Source: Streptomyces sp. rh34 (GTDB taxonomy: Bacteria; Actinomycetota; Actinomycetes; Streptomycetales; Streptomycetaceae). Taken from it: a stretch of DNA of 64,000 bases. Made by a program: the position numbers and the translations under genes. The notes beneath the pieces are model-generated. The model made no database searches. It worked only from the letters and a program-made list of their open reading frames with translations, and had not been told where the DNA came from. This document shows positions 48,301 through 55,566 of the stretch, in pieces. Location of the stretch: the NCBI RefSeq assembly GCF_002551245.1, contig NZ_NTGZ01000002.1:51080-115079 (forward strand). Reading direction: 5' to 3'. Each line of letters starts with the position of its first letter. Positions within the stretch are counted from its first letter, which is position 1.

Positions 48301-51300
48301 GAAGCGCTCCGCAGGGCGGGCGTCGAGCCCGGGGAGATCGGCTACGTGGAGGCGCACGGAACCGGCACAGCCCTCGGGGATCCCATCGAGATCGCGGGCC
48401 TGAGCCGTGCCTTCACGGGCACGGGGGACGAGGTCTCGGCCGCCTGCCCCATCGGTTCGGTGAAGTCGAACATCGGGCATCTGGAGTCGGCCGCCGGGGT
48501 CGCGGCGATCACCAAGGTGCTGTTGCAGTTCAGGCACCGGGCTCTGGTGCCGTCGCTGCACGCCGAGAAACTGAATCCGAACGTGGCCTTCGGGCAGGGC
48601 CCCTTCCACGTACAGCGCGCCTACGAACCCTGGCCGGCGCTCAGCCGCGAGGGCCGGGAGCTGCCGCGCCTGGCGGCGGTCAGCTCCTTCGGCGCGGGCG
48701 GCTCCAACGCCCATGCCGTCCTGCAGGAATACGTACCGTCACCCACCACGGCTGCGGAGACCGGCACGGACAGCGCTCGTGATGCCGAACTCGTCCTCCT
48801 GTCCGCCAGGACCGAGGACCAGCTGCGCGAACTGGCGGTACGCCTGTCCGACGCGGTACTGCCGCGTCGCCGCGAGGATGCGACGGAGCTCCAGGGGGCT
48901 CCGGCCGTCGAAAGGGAGCTGCGCCTCGTCGTGGCCGATGTGCTGGGTGTGCCCGGGGAACACGTCGATCCGGACGACGACCTGGAGAGCCTGGGCTTCG
49001 ACACGGTCACCCTCTCGGAGCTCGCCGAACGCCTCCGCACCGCCTTCGGGGAGGCCGCTGCCGCGCCCGCACCGGCCGGCCACCAGAAGGTCCGGGAGCT
49101 GGTGGAGCGGGTGGCAGCCTCGTCCGGTCCGGCCCCGGAGCGGCCGGACCGGGAATCCCGCGGACTGCGCGATATCGCCTTCACCCTCGGGACCGGCCGG
49201 GAGCCCCAGAACGAGCGCCTCGCCGTGATCGCCACCGACGTACGGGAACTGGCGCTCGCCCTGACGGAGTTCGCGGCGGGGAGGACGTCGGCGTCGGTCG
49301 TCCGCGGCACGGCGGACGGACAGCTGGGACTGCTTGAGGACCTCCTCGACGGGGAGGAAGGCGCGGCCTTCCTCGCCACGATCCGGCGGGCCGGCGACCT
49401 GGACAGGCTCGCCCGTCTCTGGGCTTCCGGACTGGACGCGGCGGGCGAACCGTCGGCGCGCGGCGGCGCCCGGCGGGTCTCCCTGCCCGGATATCCCTTC
49501 GCCCGAGACCGCTACTGGGTACCGGAGACCCACGAGGAAGGCCCTGCTCCTGCCGCCGACGCGCACGGCCCCGAAACGAGCCGCCCGCCCCGGGCCGCCG
49601 AAGTCCCCGTGGAGGACACCCCCAGGACGGTGACGGCATCGCCGGCATCGCCGGTGGAGGAGACGGTGGCCGTGCGGAGCGGTCCGGACCTCGCGGACGT
49701 CCGCGAGGTCGTCATCACCGCGATGGCGGCCGTGCTCGAAGTTCCTGTCGAAGAGTTCCAGCCCGACATCCCTCATTCCGAATTCGGCGTGGACTCCGTC
49801 CTCGCCGTGGAGATCGTCGAGCAGATCAACAGGCGACTGGGCACGGACCTCCGGCCGACCGACTTCTTCAACTACCCGACGCTCCGCAAGCTCGCCGAGC
49901 ACGTCGCCGAGAACGCGGTATCCGTGCCGGGAACGGGCGGCACGGCAGTCGGCACGGCCATGCGGACATCTCCTGCGCCTGCTCCGCAGCCGGTGGGAAC
50001 CCCGGCGGAGTCGAGCCGTGTCGTACCGGCGCACCGCGCAGACCCCGAGCCCGTCGGAGCGAGCCGGCACGACGTCGCGGTCATCGGCATGTCGGGCCGA
50101 TTCGCGGACGCGGCCGACCTGGAGGAGCTGTGGGTCAACCTGGCCGCCGGCCGTGACTCGGTGCGGGAGATTCCCCCGCATCGGTGGGACCCGGACGCCC
50201 ACTGGGACGCCGACCCCAAGGCACCCGGCAAGACGTACAGCAAGTGGGGCTCCGTCCTGGACGGCATCGACCGGTTCGACCCCGACTTCTTCGGCATCTC
50301 GCCCCGAGAGGCCCGCCTCATGGACCCGCAACAGCGCCTGTTCCTCATGGAGGCGTGGCGGGCCATCGAAGACGCCGGCTACAGCGACCGGTCGCTCGAC
50401 GGTGTCGAGTGCCCGGTGTTCGTGGGCACTTCGATGGGTGACTACCACCATCTGCTGCGGGAGCACGGCGTGCCCGTCGAGGGCTACACCTTCATGGGCA
50501 CCCACCCCGCCGTGCTCTCGTCACGACTCTCCTACCACCTCAACCTGAAGGGAGCGAGCCTCGCGGTGGACACCTCGTGCTCCTCCTCCCTGATGGCCGT
50601 CCACCTGGCGTGCGAGGCGGTCCGGGAGGGACGCAGCGAGCTGGCGATGGCCGGCGGCGTGGCCGCCCTGGCCACCCCGGAACTCCACATCCTCGCGAGC
50701 AAGGCGGGCATGCTCTCTCCCCGCGGGCGCTGCCGCCCCTTCGACGAGGGCGCCGACGGCTTCGTCCCCGGGGAGGGGGTGGGCGCGCTGCTGTTCAAGC
50801 GGCTGGATCACGCGCTGCGCGACGGAGACCACATTCACGGTGTCATCGCCGGCTCCGGCGCCAACCAGGACGGCCGGACCAGCGGAATCACGGCGCCCAG
50901 CGCCCCCTCGCAGCGCGGGCTGCTCACCTCGGTCTACGAGCGGTTCGGCATCGACCCGGGCGGGATCGGCTACGTGGAGTGCCACGGCACGGGAACCCGC
51001 CTGGGCGACCCCATCGAGATCGAGGCACTGACCCAGGCGTTCCGGACGTCCACCTCGCGCCGCGGATTCTGCGCCGTCGGATCCGTGAAGTCCAACCTCG
51101 GCCATACCCTCACCGCCTCCGGCGTGGCGGGTCTCTTCAAGGCGCTGCTGTCGCTCAAACACCGCAAGCTCGCACCGACGGTGCACTTCCAGTCACCGAA
51201 CAAGCACATCCTCTTCGACGAGAGCCCCTTCTACGTGAGCACCGAACTGCGGGACTGGCCTGCGGAGAACGGCTTGCCACGGCAGGCTGCGGTGAGCTCC

Positions 51301-54300
51301 TTCGGGTTCAGCGGCACCAACGTGCACACGGTGGTACGCGAGGCGCCCGCCGCCCCGCCGCGGCCGTCCGAGGACGTCGGGAGGCTCCGGCTCTGCCCGG
51401 TCTCGGCCAAGACCCGGCAGGCGCTGGACGAACGGCTGGCGGACCTCTCCGACTGGCTGGAGCGGCAGGGCCGGGAACACGAATGGCGGGACATCGCACA
51501 TACGCTGGGAACGGGTCGCTCCCACTTCCCCGTTCGGGCGGCCTTCGTCGCCCGAGGAGCCGACGACCTCCGGGAACAGATCGCCGCACGACTGCAGCGG
51601 CCCGAGACACGCCCGACCGGCGACACCGGAGAACTGGGCCGCCTGGCAGACGAGTTCGTCGCCGGTGGAGAGATCTCCTGGGAAACCGTGAACGGAGCGG
51701 ACGGCGGACGCCGGATCTCACTGCCCACCTACCCCTTCGCGCAGGAAAGCTGCTGGGTACCGGCCGCACAGCCGGTCCCGGCGCCCGCCGCGGCGCCGGG
51801 CGACCGGAGATCCGGCACGCGTTCCCGCGTACGGACGGAGCCGGAGAACCAGAACACCTTCACGTATCCGCTGGCGCCGGACCAGCCGCTCGTGCGCGAT
51901 CACGTGGTCGACGGCAAGCCGTTGCTGCCGGCGGCGGGACACCTCTCGCTGGTGCATCGGGCGGTCCTGTCGATGCTGGGGGACGTGCCCGTCACGGTGT
52001 CCCGGGCGGTCTGGCTGCGCCCCTTCTTCGTCACCGGACAGCTGACGGCCCTGGTGGCCCTCTCGCCCACGAAGAACGGCGCGTACGCCTTCGAGGTGCG
52101 GGGCCCGGACATGAGCGGTGCCGTGCAGACGTTCAGCCGGGGTGAGATCCGGACCGGCGCCGGCGCCGAGGACCGAGTCGACCTCGATGCCGTCCGGGCG
52201 AGGTGTGTCACCTCGACCCCGCCGGCGGACCACTACGCCCGTTTCGACCGCATGGGCGTCCACTACGGTCCTCACTTCCGGACGGTCGTCGACATCCGCA
52301 GCGGATCAGGCGAGGGCCTGGTGGCCCTCGCTCGCGAGGACAGCGGCACGGAGTTGCCCGCGGGCGTCATGGACGGCGCGGTGCAGGCGGTCGCCTCGAT
52401 TCAGCCGGAGGGAGAGGAGCAGCGTCCCCTGGTGCCCTTCTCGATGGCCGCGGTCCGGCTGTTCCGCCCCGTCCCGGCCGAAAGCTGGGCGTACGTCCGG
52501 CAGACCGGGGCCCAGGAGTGCGACGTCACGATCCTCGACGCCGCCGGCCGCCCCTGCGTGGCCGTCGAAGGCCTCTCGTACCGGGAGCTCAGAGCGCCTG
52601 TCCCGCTGCGCATCCTGGAACCGGTGTGGCAGGAAGCGGAACAGAGCGACCGGTCGGCGACGACGGCAGCGGGCCGGGTGTGGGTGGTGACACCCTCCCG
52701 GGACCACGGCTTGGCCGCCCGCTTGGCGGCTCACCACCCTGAAGCCGACGTCCGGATCGTGTCCCTCGACCCCGGGAACAGCGAACCCTGGACCGCGGCG
52801 ACGGCCCGTCTGCCCGAGCCGGAACGCGTCTACTTCCTCGGCGCCCTCGACTCCGCCGAGGCGTCCTCCTCGATCGCCGGTCTCGAACGTGCGCAGGATC
52901 TCGGCGTCCGCTCCCTCGTCCGCCTGGTCAAGGAACTCCTGCGGAGAAACCTCGGCGACAGGCCGCTGGACCTGATCCCGGTGACGGGAGACGGGCATGC
53001 ACGCACCGGTACGGAAGAGCCCCGGCCGGTGGCCGCCGCCCTGTTCGGGCTGTGCCGCTCGCTGGCGAAGGAGTACCCCGGCTGGCGGGTCGGCTGCGTC
53101 GACGTCGCCACCCGGGACCTGACCGGGCCCGCGGCCGAAGAGGTCGCCCGGACCGTCGCGCTGGAGAGCGGGCACCCCGACGGAGACGAGATCGTCCTGC
53201 GGGACGGCCGCCGCTGGAAGCGACTCCTGCGAATCGCCGACACGACCGCGCCGCAGGAGTCACCGTTCCGGAAGGGCGGCACGTATGTGATTCTCGGTGG
53301 TGCCGGAGGCATCGGTGCGGTCACCGCTCTGCACCTGGCCCGCCGTGCCGGGGCGAATGTGGCTCTGCTCGGCCGCAGGGCCGCGACTCCCGCCGTCGAG
53401 GAGCACCTGCGTGCCGTCGAGGAGGCCGGCGGCCGCGCGATGTACGTACAGGCGGACGCGGCCGACGAGGAGTCCCTCGCCGCCGCCGTCGCGTCGGTGA
53501 ACCGGCGATTCGGAAGGATCCACGGCGCGTTCCATTCCGCGCTGGTCCTCGCGGACTCCCGGCTCGCAGACATGGACGAGGCCGCTCTCGACGCGGTGCT
53601 CGCGCCCAAGGCGCGCGGATCCGTGTCGCTGGCCCGGGCGCTGCGTGACGAGCCGCTGGACTTCCTGGTGCTGTACTCGTCGGCCCAGTCGTTCAGCGGC
53701 AACGCGGGACAGTCGAACTACGCCGCGGCATCCACCTTCCAGGACGCCTTCGGTGTGGGTCTCGCCCGTGCGGGCCGGCCTGTGCACGTCGTCAACTGGG
53801 GCTACTGGGGCGACGTCGGCGTGGTGGCGAAGGCGAGCTACCGCCGCCGGATGCAGGCCATGGGCGTGCACTCCGTCAGCTCCGAGGAGGGCATGGCCGC
53901 CCTGGAGGTCGTCATCGGACGCGGGCTGACCCAGGCCATGGTGATCAAGGCGGAGCAACGGCTCCTGGACCGGCTCGGCACTCTTCCGGCGCCGCACCGG
54001 GAGGAGCTCTCCGCCGTTCCCGGGGCCGCGGCGGGGACGCAGGAGCCGGACGGGGTACGACTGCGTCGCGCGCATGACGAACTGAACGCCCTGGGAGCCC
54101 GGATGATGGTCCGCTCCCTGCAGGACCTGGGGGCCTTCCGGAAGCCCGGTGAACAGTTGCCGGCCGCCGCGGTGGCCGCCGAACTGGGACTGGCCCCCGC
54201 GCACCGCCGGCTGGGCGACGCCGTGATGGACATCGCGGTGGCCGCGGGCTATGTGGAACGCGACGGAGAGCTGCTCCGCGCCACCCACGCCGTGACGGCC

Positions 54301-55566
54301 CTGGAAGGGCGCGACTTGTCTGTTGAGGCGGGAGAACTGGCGGCACGCCACCCCGAGGTGGCCGCTCACGTACAGCTCCTGGACGCCTGCCTGAGGGAGT
54401 ACCCGAGGCTGCTGACCGGAAGGATCGACCCCACCGAAGTGATCTTCCCCGACTCGTCCACGAGGCTGGTGGAGAACGTCTACAAGGGCGACCCGCTCGC
54501 GAGCGGAGCCAACCGGGCGGCGGCACGTGAGGTCGTCGCCCGCGCCGCCGGCTCCCGAAACCCGGAGGGACGCCCCCTGCGGATTCTCGAGGTGGGTGCG
54601 GGAACGGGCGGCACGACACGCACCGTGCTTTCGGCCCTGAGCCCCTACGCGGACCGGGTCGAATACGTCTACACGGACGTCTCCACGGGGTTCCTGCGCC
54701 ATGGGCGCAAGGAGTTCGCCGCCCGCCACCCCTTCGTGTCCTTCAAGCGCCTGGACATCGAGAGGCCCCCCGGTGACCAGGGATTCGAGGAGGGCGGTTT
54801 CGACGTGGTCGTGGCCGCGAACGTGCTGCACGCCACGCAGAACCTGGACCGCACTCTGACGCACGTGCGGCGCCTGCTGACGGAGGACGGCCGCCTCGTC
54901 CTGTGCGAGACGACCGCCTTCAGCGCCTTCACGACCCTCACGTTCGGGCTTCTCGACGGCTGGTGGCGCTTCGAGGACGGGTTCCGGAGGATTCCCTCCT
55001 CGCCCCTGGCCGAACCAGCCACCTGGCAGGCCCTGTTGCGGGAGAAGGGCTTCGAACAGACAGCCGTCCTCGACGCGGTGGCAGGTGCCCCGCGCAGCCT
55101 CGGCCTCCACGTGCTGGTCGCCGACCTCCAGCGCCCCGCACAACCGTCCCGGCACGCCCCGGAACCCGGCAAGAACCAGCAACGGGACCTGGAGGAGACC
55201 CAAGGGCAGCTGGCCGAGCTCATAGCCAGGACCTTGGGGCGGCACGAGGCCGACCTCGACCCGGAACGGCCGTTCACGGAGTACGGGGTGGACTCGATCA
55301 TCCTCGTCGAGCTCGTGAGCACGCTCAACGCCGAGCTCGGCATCGACCTGGGCACCACCGCACTGTTCGACCACCCCACGCTCGCGGCGCTCGCCGCGTT
55401 CGTGCACGACGAGCACACACCCGTACCGGCCGACGACGCCCCGGGGCACACACCGCGCGACGGCGGTGACGACGGGAAGACGGATGAGCAGGACATGCTC
55501 CGACGCCTGGCCGCCGGCGAGCTGTCGTTGGAAGAGGCGTACATGAATCTCGGGGGATCCGCATGA
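42313..55566 (+). CDS. Trans-AT type I polyketide synthase 2, modules 4 (ACP) to 7
   Basis: The 4417-residue protein reads docking-ACP4, KS5-DH-KR-ACP, KS6-(ACP-like)-ACP, KS7-DH-KR-MT-ACP, docking. The GTG at 42313 overlaps the end of PKS 1 by 11 bases and has GGAGG 6 bases upstream. Residues 7-30 (RKALLSRIRSGAVGVEEAAR) are an N-terminal docking helix pair that should mate with the C-terminal tail of PKS 1. The C-terminal DMLRRLAAGELSLEEAYMNL is the counterpart for PKS 3. All three KSs keep the Cys-His-His triad and no AT is present. Module 6 has no beta-processing domains. None of its ACPs has the Trp seen in beta-branching ACPs. Confidence 0.95.
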   Translation: MQNDATGRKALLSRIRSGAVGVEEAARLLRTNDAGRRPESANDRAEDLARWLCGVIASEAQIPVDTIDADESLDRYGFDSVMALNVVRALEEHFGPLPATLLFEHQKIGALADFLVGQHADAVDRLLPEGADPGPRHAPDGERTSRTESAPAAAPSAPRSADTRVAVVGLSARFPQAENLDVFWENLKAGRDGVTEIPADRWDHRQYFDPRPGTPGKSYTKWGGFLDGVDTFDAEFFRISPREAERMDPQERLLLQEVWHALEDGGLTRAQLAGEAVGVYAGVMYSQYQLLQAEEAARGNPLHLGSSYASIANRISHFFDFRGPSMAVDTMCSSSLTAIHLACEALNSGTVKVAVAGGVNLTIHPAKHIDLSQGRYASTDGRCRSFGEGGDGYVPGEGVGAVVLKRLDAALADGDRIHAVIRGSAVAHGGRTNGYTVPNPNEQARLIVEACHRAGIAPRDIGFVEAHGTGTSLGDPIEIAALARALGPRADGQAPCAIGSVKSNIGHLEGAAGIAGLAKVVLQLRHRRLVPSLHAETTNPHIDFDAAGLRLQRTLEEWHEPRDDEGRATPRIAGISSFGAGGANAHLIVEEPPAERGTPHRPAPGPQLIVLSAPTQERLRALAGLLAEYAGRYAGDPVEEGAAWLAGAAYTLRQGREAFEHRLALVVPTASELGRRLRDFSDRASSEGIFLGSAEGPRDTARNISGADPARSHGIEESARRWVRGETVDWSALDTPAPPRVGLPGYPFLPERHWPDLTDDVPAGEPSTPDTAARHPLLGRNASTFGSQRFITAFTLASPLVRDHVVDGRALLPAAAIVEMVLAAAEESGLGRDLTLADLVWHSPVEVPPQGEYRIEVCLTPRAPDLATTDFTVAEAGADGGAVHVRGRVMTAQAGPGAAADGGLGFLDLEAATKDGDAGLDGPTCYQRFEEQGLSYGPALRVLETVRSGAGEALGRVRLADTGRRGAHRHGYRLHPALLDGAFQTLVAFDAAAPDRRARVPFAASRVLIGPAPLPDACWVHARPRPGAKDDQGRPEVFDLALADDSGQVLARVEGLVVRPSQGARSSVVTLRPAWQPQPLPAPAARRPGTVLVFDTAGDQGLGDALAGAYLPTTRIVRVLPGKAYRRSGENRFEVVAGDSEHYARLLEELSETSSAQPPVDTVVHAWPTEPGDKDTSVTSEELETGFHALRALTTALAVRAPGASLRLVSLVPAGAPARGAVAGFCRAVAAEHPSYAFSTLTLPGTSTGSPLCPDDVRRLVDELAAPAAGGEEIRYDTEGTRRRLQLTEGEDLAAPPGAAAPVDGPHLRTNGVYLVTGALGGLGRRLALDLAHRHQARLVLSGRSAPTADTNAFLRELEDAGARPCYVAADCATEDGARRLVDEARTRFGRLDGVIHLAGVLRDGLVARKTRADADAVLRPKVWGAHHLDRATRHEPLDFFALFSSASGVTGVAGQSDYGFANAFLDGFADWREEHRRSGDRSGATVSIAWPLWETGGMDVDEKAKQWIEEHLGWVPLPVGTGMRVFTAALSRARTRTAVFHGRRSTILRALRPAGSTGEATRSEPEQETDGKLESSVAPVAQRKLLDHLTRLVAAELKTAPERMEPRKPFERYGLESVMVMNVTRDLEEMFGELSKTLFFEHRCLADLCRHLARSHPRVVDEHFGQPPARAAVSAVTAPAPEPSAAAAVVDRAPEQPPAAVATPSAVREEPIAIVGVSGRYPMADTLEEFWQNLRDGRDCVTEVPRSRWDHTKYFDPDADRPGTAYAKWGGFLKDVDRFDPLFFNIPPREARMMDPQERIFLEAAWHALEDAGHARSAPNGRKTGVYVGVMYAQYQLYGADPALQGQGFVPASLSAAVANRVSYALGLTGPSIALDTMCSSSLTALHMACAGIRLGDCDEALVGGVNAILHPNRYLQLSQAKFASTDGRCRSFGEGGDGYVPGEGVGAMLLKPLSRAEADGDHIYAVIRGTAVNHGGRSNGFTVPTPAAQAQVIGEALRRAGVEPGEIGYVEAHGTGTALGDPIEIAGLSRAFTGTGDEVSAACPIGSVKSNIGHLESAAGVAAITKVLLQFRHRALVPSLHAEKLNPNVAFGQGPFHVQRAYEPWPALSREGRELPRLAAVSSFGAGGSNAHAVLQEYVPSPTTAAETGTDSARDAELVLLSARTEDQLRELAVRLSDAVLPRRREDATELQGAPAVERELRLVVADVLGVPGEHVDPDDDLESLGFDTVTLSELAERLRTAFGEAAAAPAPAGHQKVRELVERVAASSGPAPERPDRESRGLRDIAFTLGTGREPQNERLAVIATDVRELALALTEFAAGRTSASVVRGTADGQLGLLEDLLDGEEGAAFLATIRRAGDLDRLARLWASGLDAAGEPSARGGARRVSLPGYPFARDRYWVPETHEEGPAPAADAHGPETSRPPRAAEVPVEDTPRTVTASPASPVEETVAVRSGPDLADVREVVITAMAAVLEVPVEEFQPDIPHSEFGVDSVLAVEIVEQINRRLGTDLRPTDFFNYPTLRKLAEHVAENAVSVPGTGGTAVGTAMRTSPAPAPQPVGTPAESSRVVPAHRADPEPVGASRHDVAVIGMSGRFADAADLEELWVNLAAGRDSVREIPPHRWDPDAHWDADPKAPGKTYSKWGSVLDGIDRFDPDFFGISPREARLMDPQQRLFLMEAWRAIEDAGYSDRSLDGVECPVFVGTSMGDYHHLLREHGVPVEGYTFMGTHPAVLSSRLSYHLNLKGASLAVDTSCSSSLMAVHLACEAVREGRSELAMAGGVAALATPELHILASKAGMLSPRGRCRPFDEGADGFVPGEGVGALLFKRLDHALRDGDHIHGVIAGSGANQDGRTSGITAPSAPSQRGLLTSVYERFGIDPGGIGYVECHGTGTRLGDPIEIEALTQAFRTSTSRRGFCAVGSVKSNLGHTLTASGVAGLFKALLSLKHRKLAPTVHFQSPNKHILFDESPFYVSTELRDWPAENGLPRQAAVSSFGFSGTNVHTVVREAPAAPPRPSEDVGRLRLCPVSAKTRQALDERLADLSDWLERQGREHEWRDIAHTLGTGRSHFPVRAAFVARGADDLREQIAARLQRPETRPTGDTGELGRLADEFVAGGEISWETVNGADGGRRISLPTYPFAQESCWVPAAQPVPAPAAAPGDRRSGTRSRVRTEPENQNTFTYPLAPDQPLVRDHVVDGKPLLPAAGHLSLVHRAVLSMLGDVPVTVSRAVWLRPFFVTGQLTALVALSPTKNGAYAFEVRGPDMSGAVQTFSRGEIRTGAGAEDRVDLDAVRARCVTSTPPADHYARFDRMGVHYGPHFRTVVDIRSGSGEGLVALAREDSGTELPAGVMDGAVQAVASIQPEGEEQRPLVPFSMAAVRLFRPVPAESWAYVRQTGAQECDVTILDAAGRPCVAVEGLSYRELRAPVPLRILEPVWQEAEQSDRSATTAAGRVWVVTPSRDHGLAARLAAHHPEADVRIVSLDPGNSEPWTAATARLPEPERVYFLGALDSAEASSSIAGLERAQDLGVRSLVRLVKELLRRNLGDRPLDLIPVTGDGHARTGTEEPRPVAAALFGLCRSLAKEYPGWRVGCVDVATRDLTGPAAEEVARTVALESGHPDGDEIVLRDGRRWKRLLRIADTTAPQESPFRKGGTYVILGGAGGIGAVTALHLARRAGANVALLGRRAATPAVEEHLRAVEEAGGRAMYVQADAADEESLAAAVASVNRRFGRIHGAFHSALVLADSRLADMDEAALDAVLAPKARGSVSLARALRDEPLDFLVLYSSAQSFSGNAGQSNYAAASTFQDAFGVGLARAGRPVHVVNWGYWGDVGVVAKASYRRRMQAMGVHSVSSEEGMAALEVVIGRGLTQAMVIKAEQRLLDRLGTLPAPHREELSAVPGAAAGTQEPDGVRLRRAHDELNALGARMMVRSLQDLGAFRKPGEQLPAAAVAAELGLAPAHRRLGDAVMDIAVAAGYVERDGELLRATHAVTALEGRDLSVEAGELAARHPEVAAHVQLLDACLREYPRLLTGRIDPTEVIFPDSSTRLVENVYKGDPLASGANRAAAREVVARAAGSRNPEGRPLRILEVGAGTGGTTRTVLSALSPYADRVEYVYTDVSTGFLRHGRKEFAARHPFVSFKRLDIERPPGDQGFEEGGFDVVVAANVLHATQNLDRTLTHVRRLLTEDGRLVLCETTAFSAFTTLTFGLLDGWWRFEDGFRRIPSSPLAEPATWQALLREKGFEQTAVLDAVAGAPRSLGLHVLVADLQRPAQPSRHAPEPGKNQQRDLEETQGQLAELIARTLGRHEADLDPERPFTEYGVDSIILVELVSTLNAELGIDLGTTALFDHPTLAALAAFVHDEHTPVPADDAPGHTPRDGGDDGKTDEQDMLRRLAAGELSLEEAYMNLGGSA
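42799..47290 (+). other. PKS module 5: KS-DH-KR-ACP
   Basis: KS5 is at 42799-44085 (Cys332 in DTMCSSS). DH5 is at 44632-45510 (His804 in HVVDGRALLP, Asp980 in LLDGAFQ), KR5 to about 46960 (Tyr1459 in DYGFAN, LRD motif), and ACP5 at 47055-47290 with Ser1618 in GLESV, where Glu replaces the usual Asp before Ser. Expected output is a double bond. Its KR might also serve the KR-less module 4. Confidence 0.88.
47446..49925 (+). other. PKS module 6: KS-(ACP-like)-ACP
   Basis: KS6 is at 47446-48735 (Cys1880, HGTGT and NIGH present). A degenerate ACP-like insert is at 48900-49125, followed by the KS-flanking linker ending in LPGYPFARDRYW near 49520. The true ACP6 is at 49688-49925 (Ser2495 in GVDSV). 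With no KR, DH or ER, the expected output is a beta-ketone. Confidence 0.87.
48900..49125 (+). other. Degenerate ACP-like insert in the KS6 linker
   Basis: VERELRLVVADVLGVPGEHV and LESLGFDTVTLSELAERLR follow ACP spacing, but the carrier Ser is Thr2231 (GFDTV). The insert lies at the same linker position as in module 3 and precedes a normal ACP. Confidence 0.65.
50067..55425 (+). other. PKS module 7: KS-DH-KR-MT-ACP
   Basis: KS7 is at 50067-51345 (Cys2756 in DTSCSSS; ECHGTGT in place of the usual EAHGTGT). DH7 is at 51850-52610 (His3197 in HVVDGKPLLP, Asp3354 in VMDGAVQ). KR7 runs to about 53985 (Tyr3803 in NYAAAS, LAD motif). The C-methyltransferase is at 54055-55120 (LEVGAGTGG from residue 4092). 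ACP7 is at 55190-55425 (Ser4328 in GVDSI). Expected output is an alpha-methyl double bond. Confidence 0.9.

Noticed and set aside
49688-49925. Beta-branching at the keto-producing modules 6 and 9
   Set aside because: ACP6 and ACP9 lack the Trp typical of branching ACPs, and no HMG synthase or ECH genes lie in the window.
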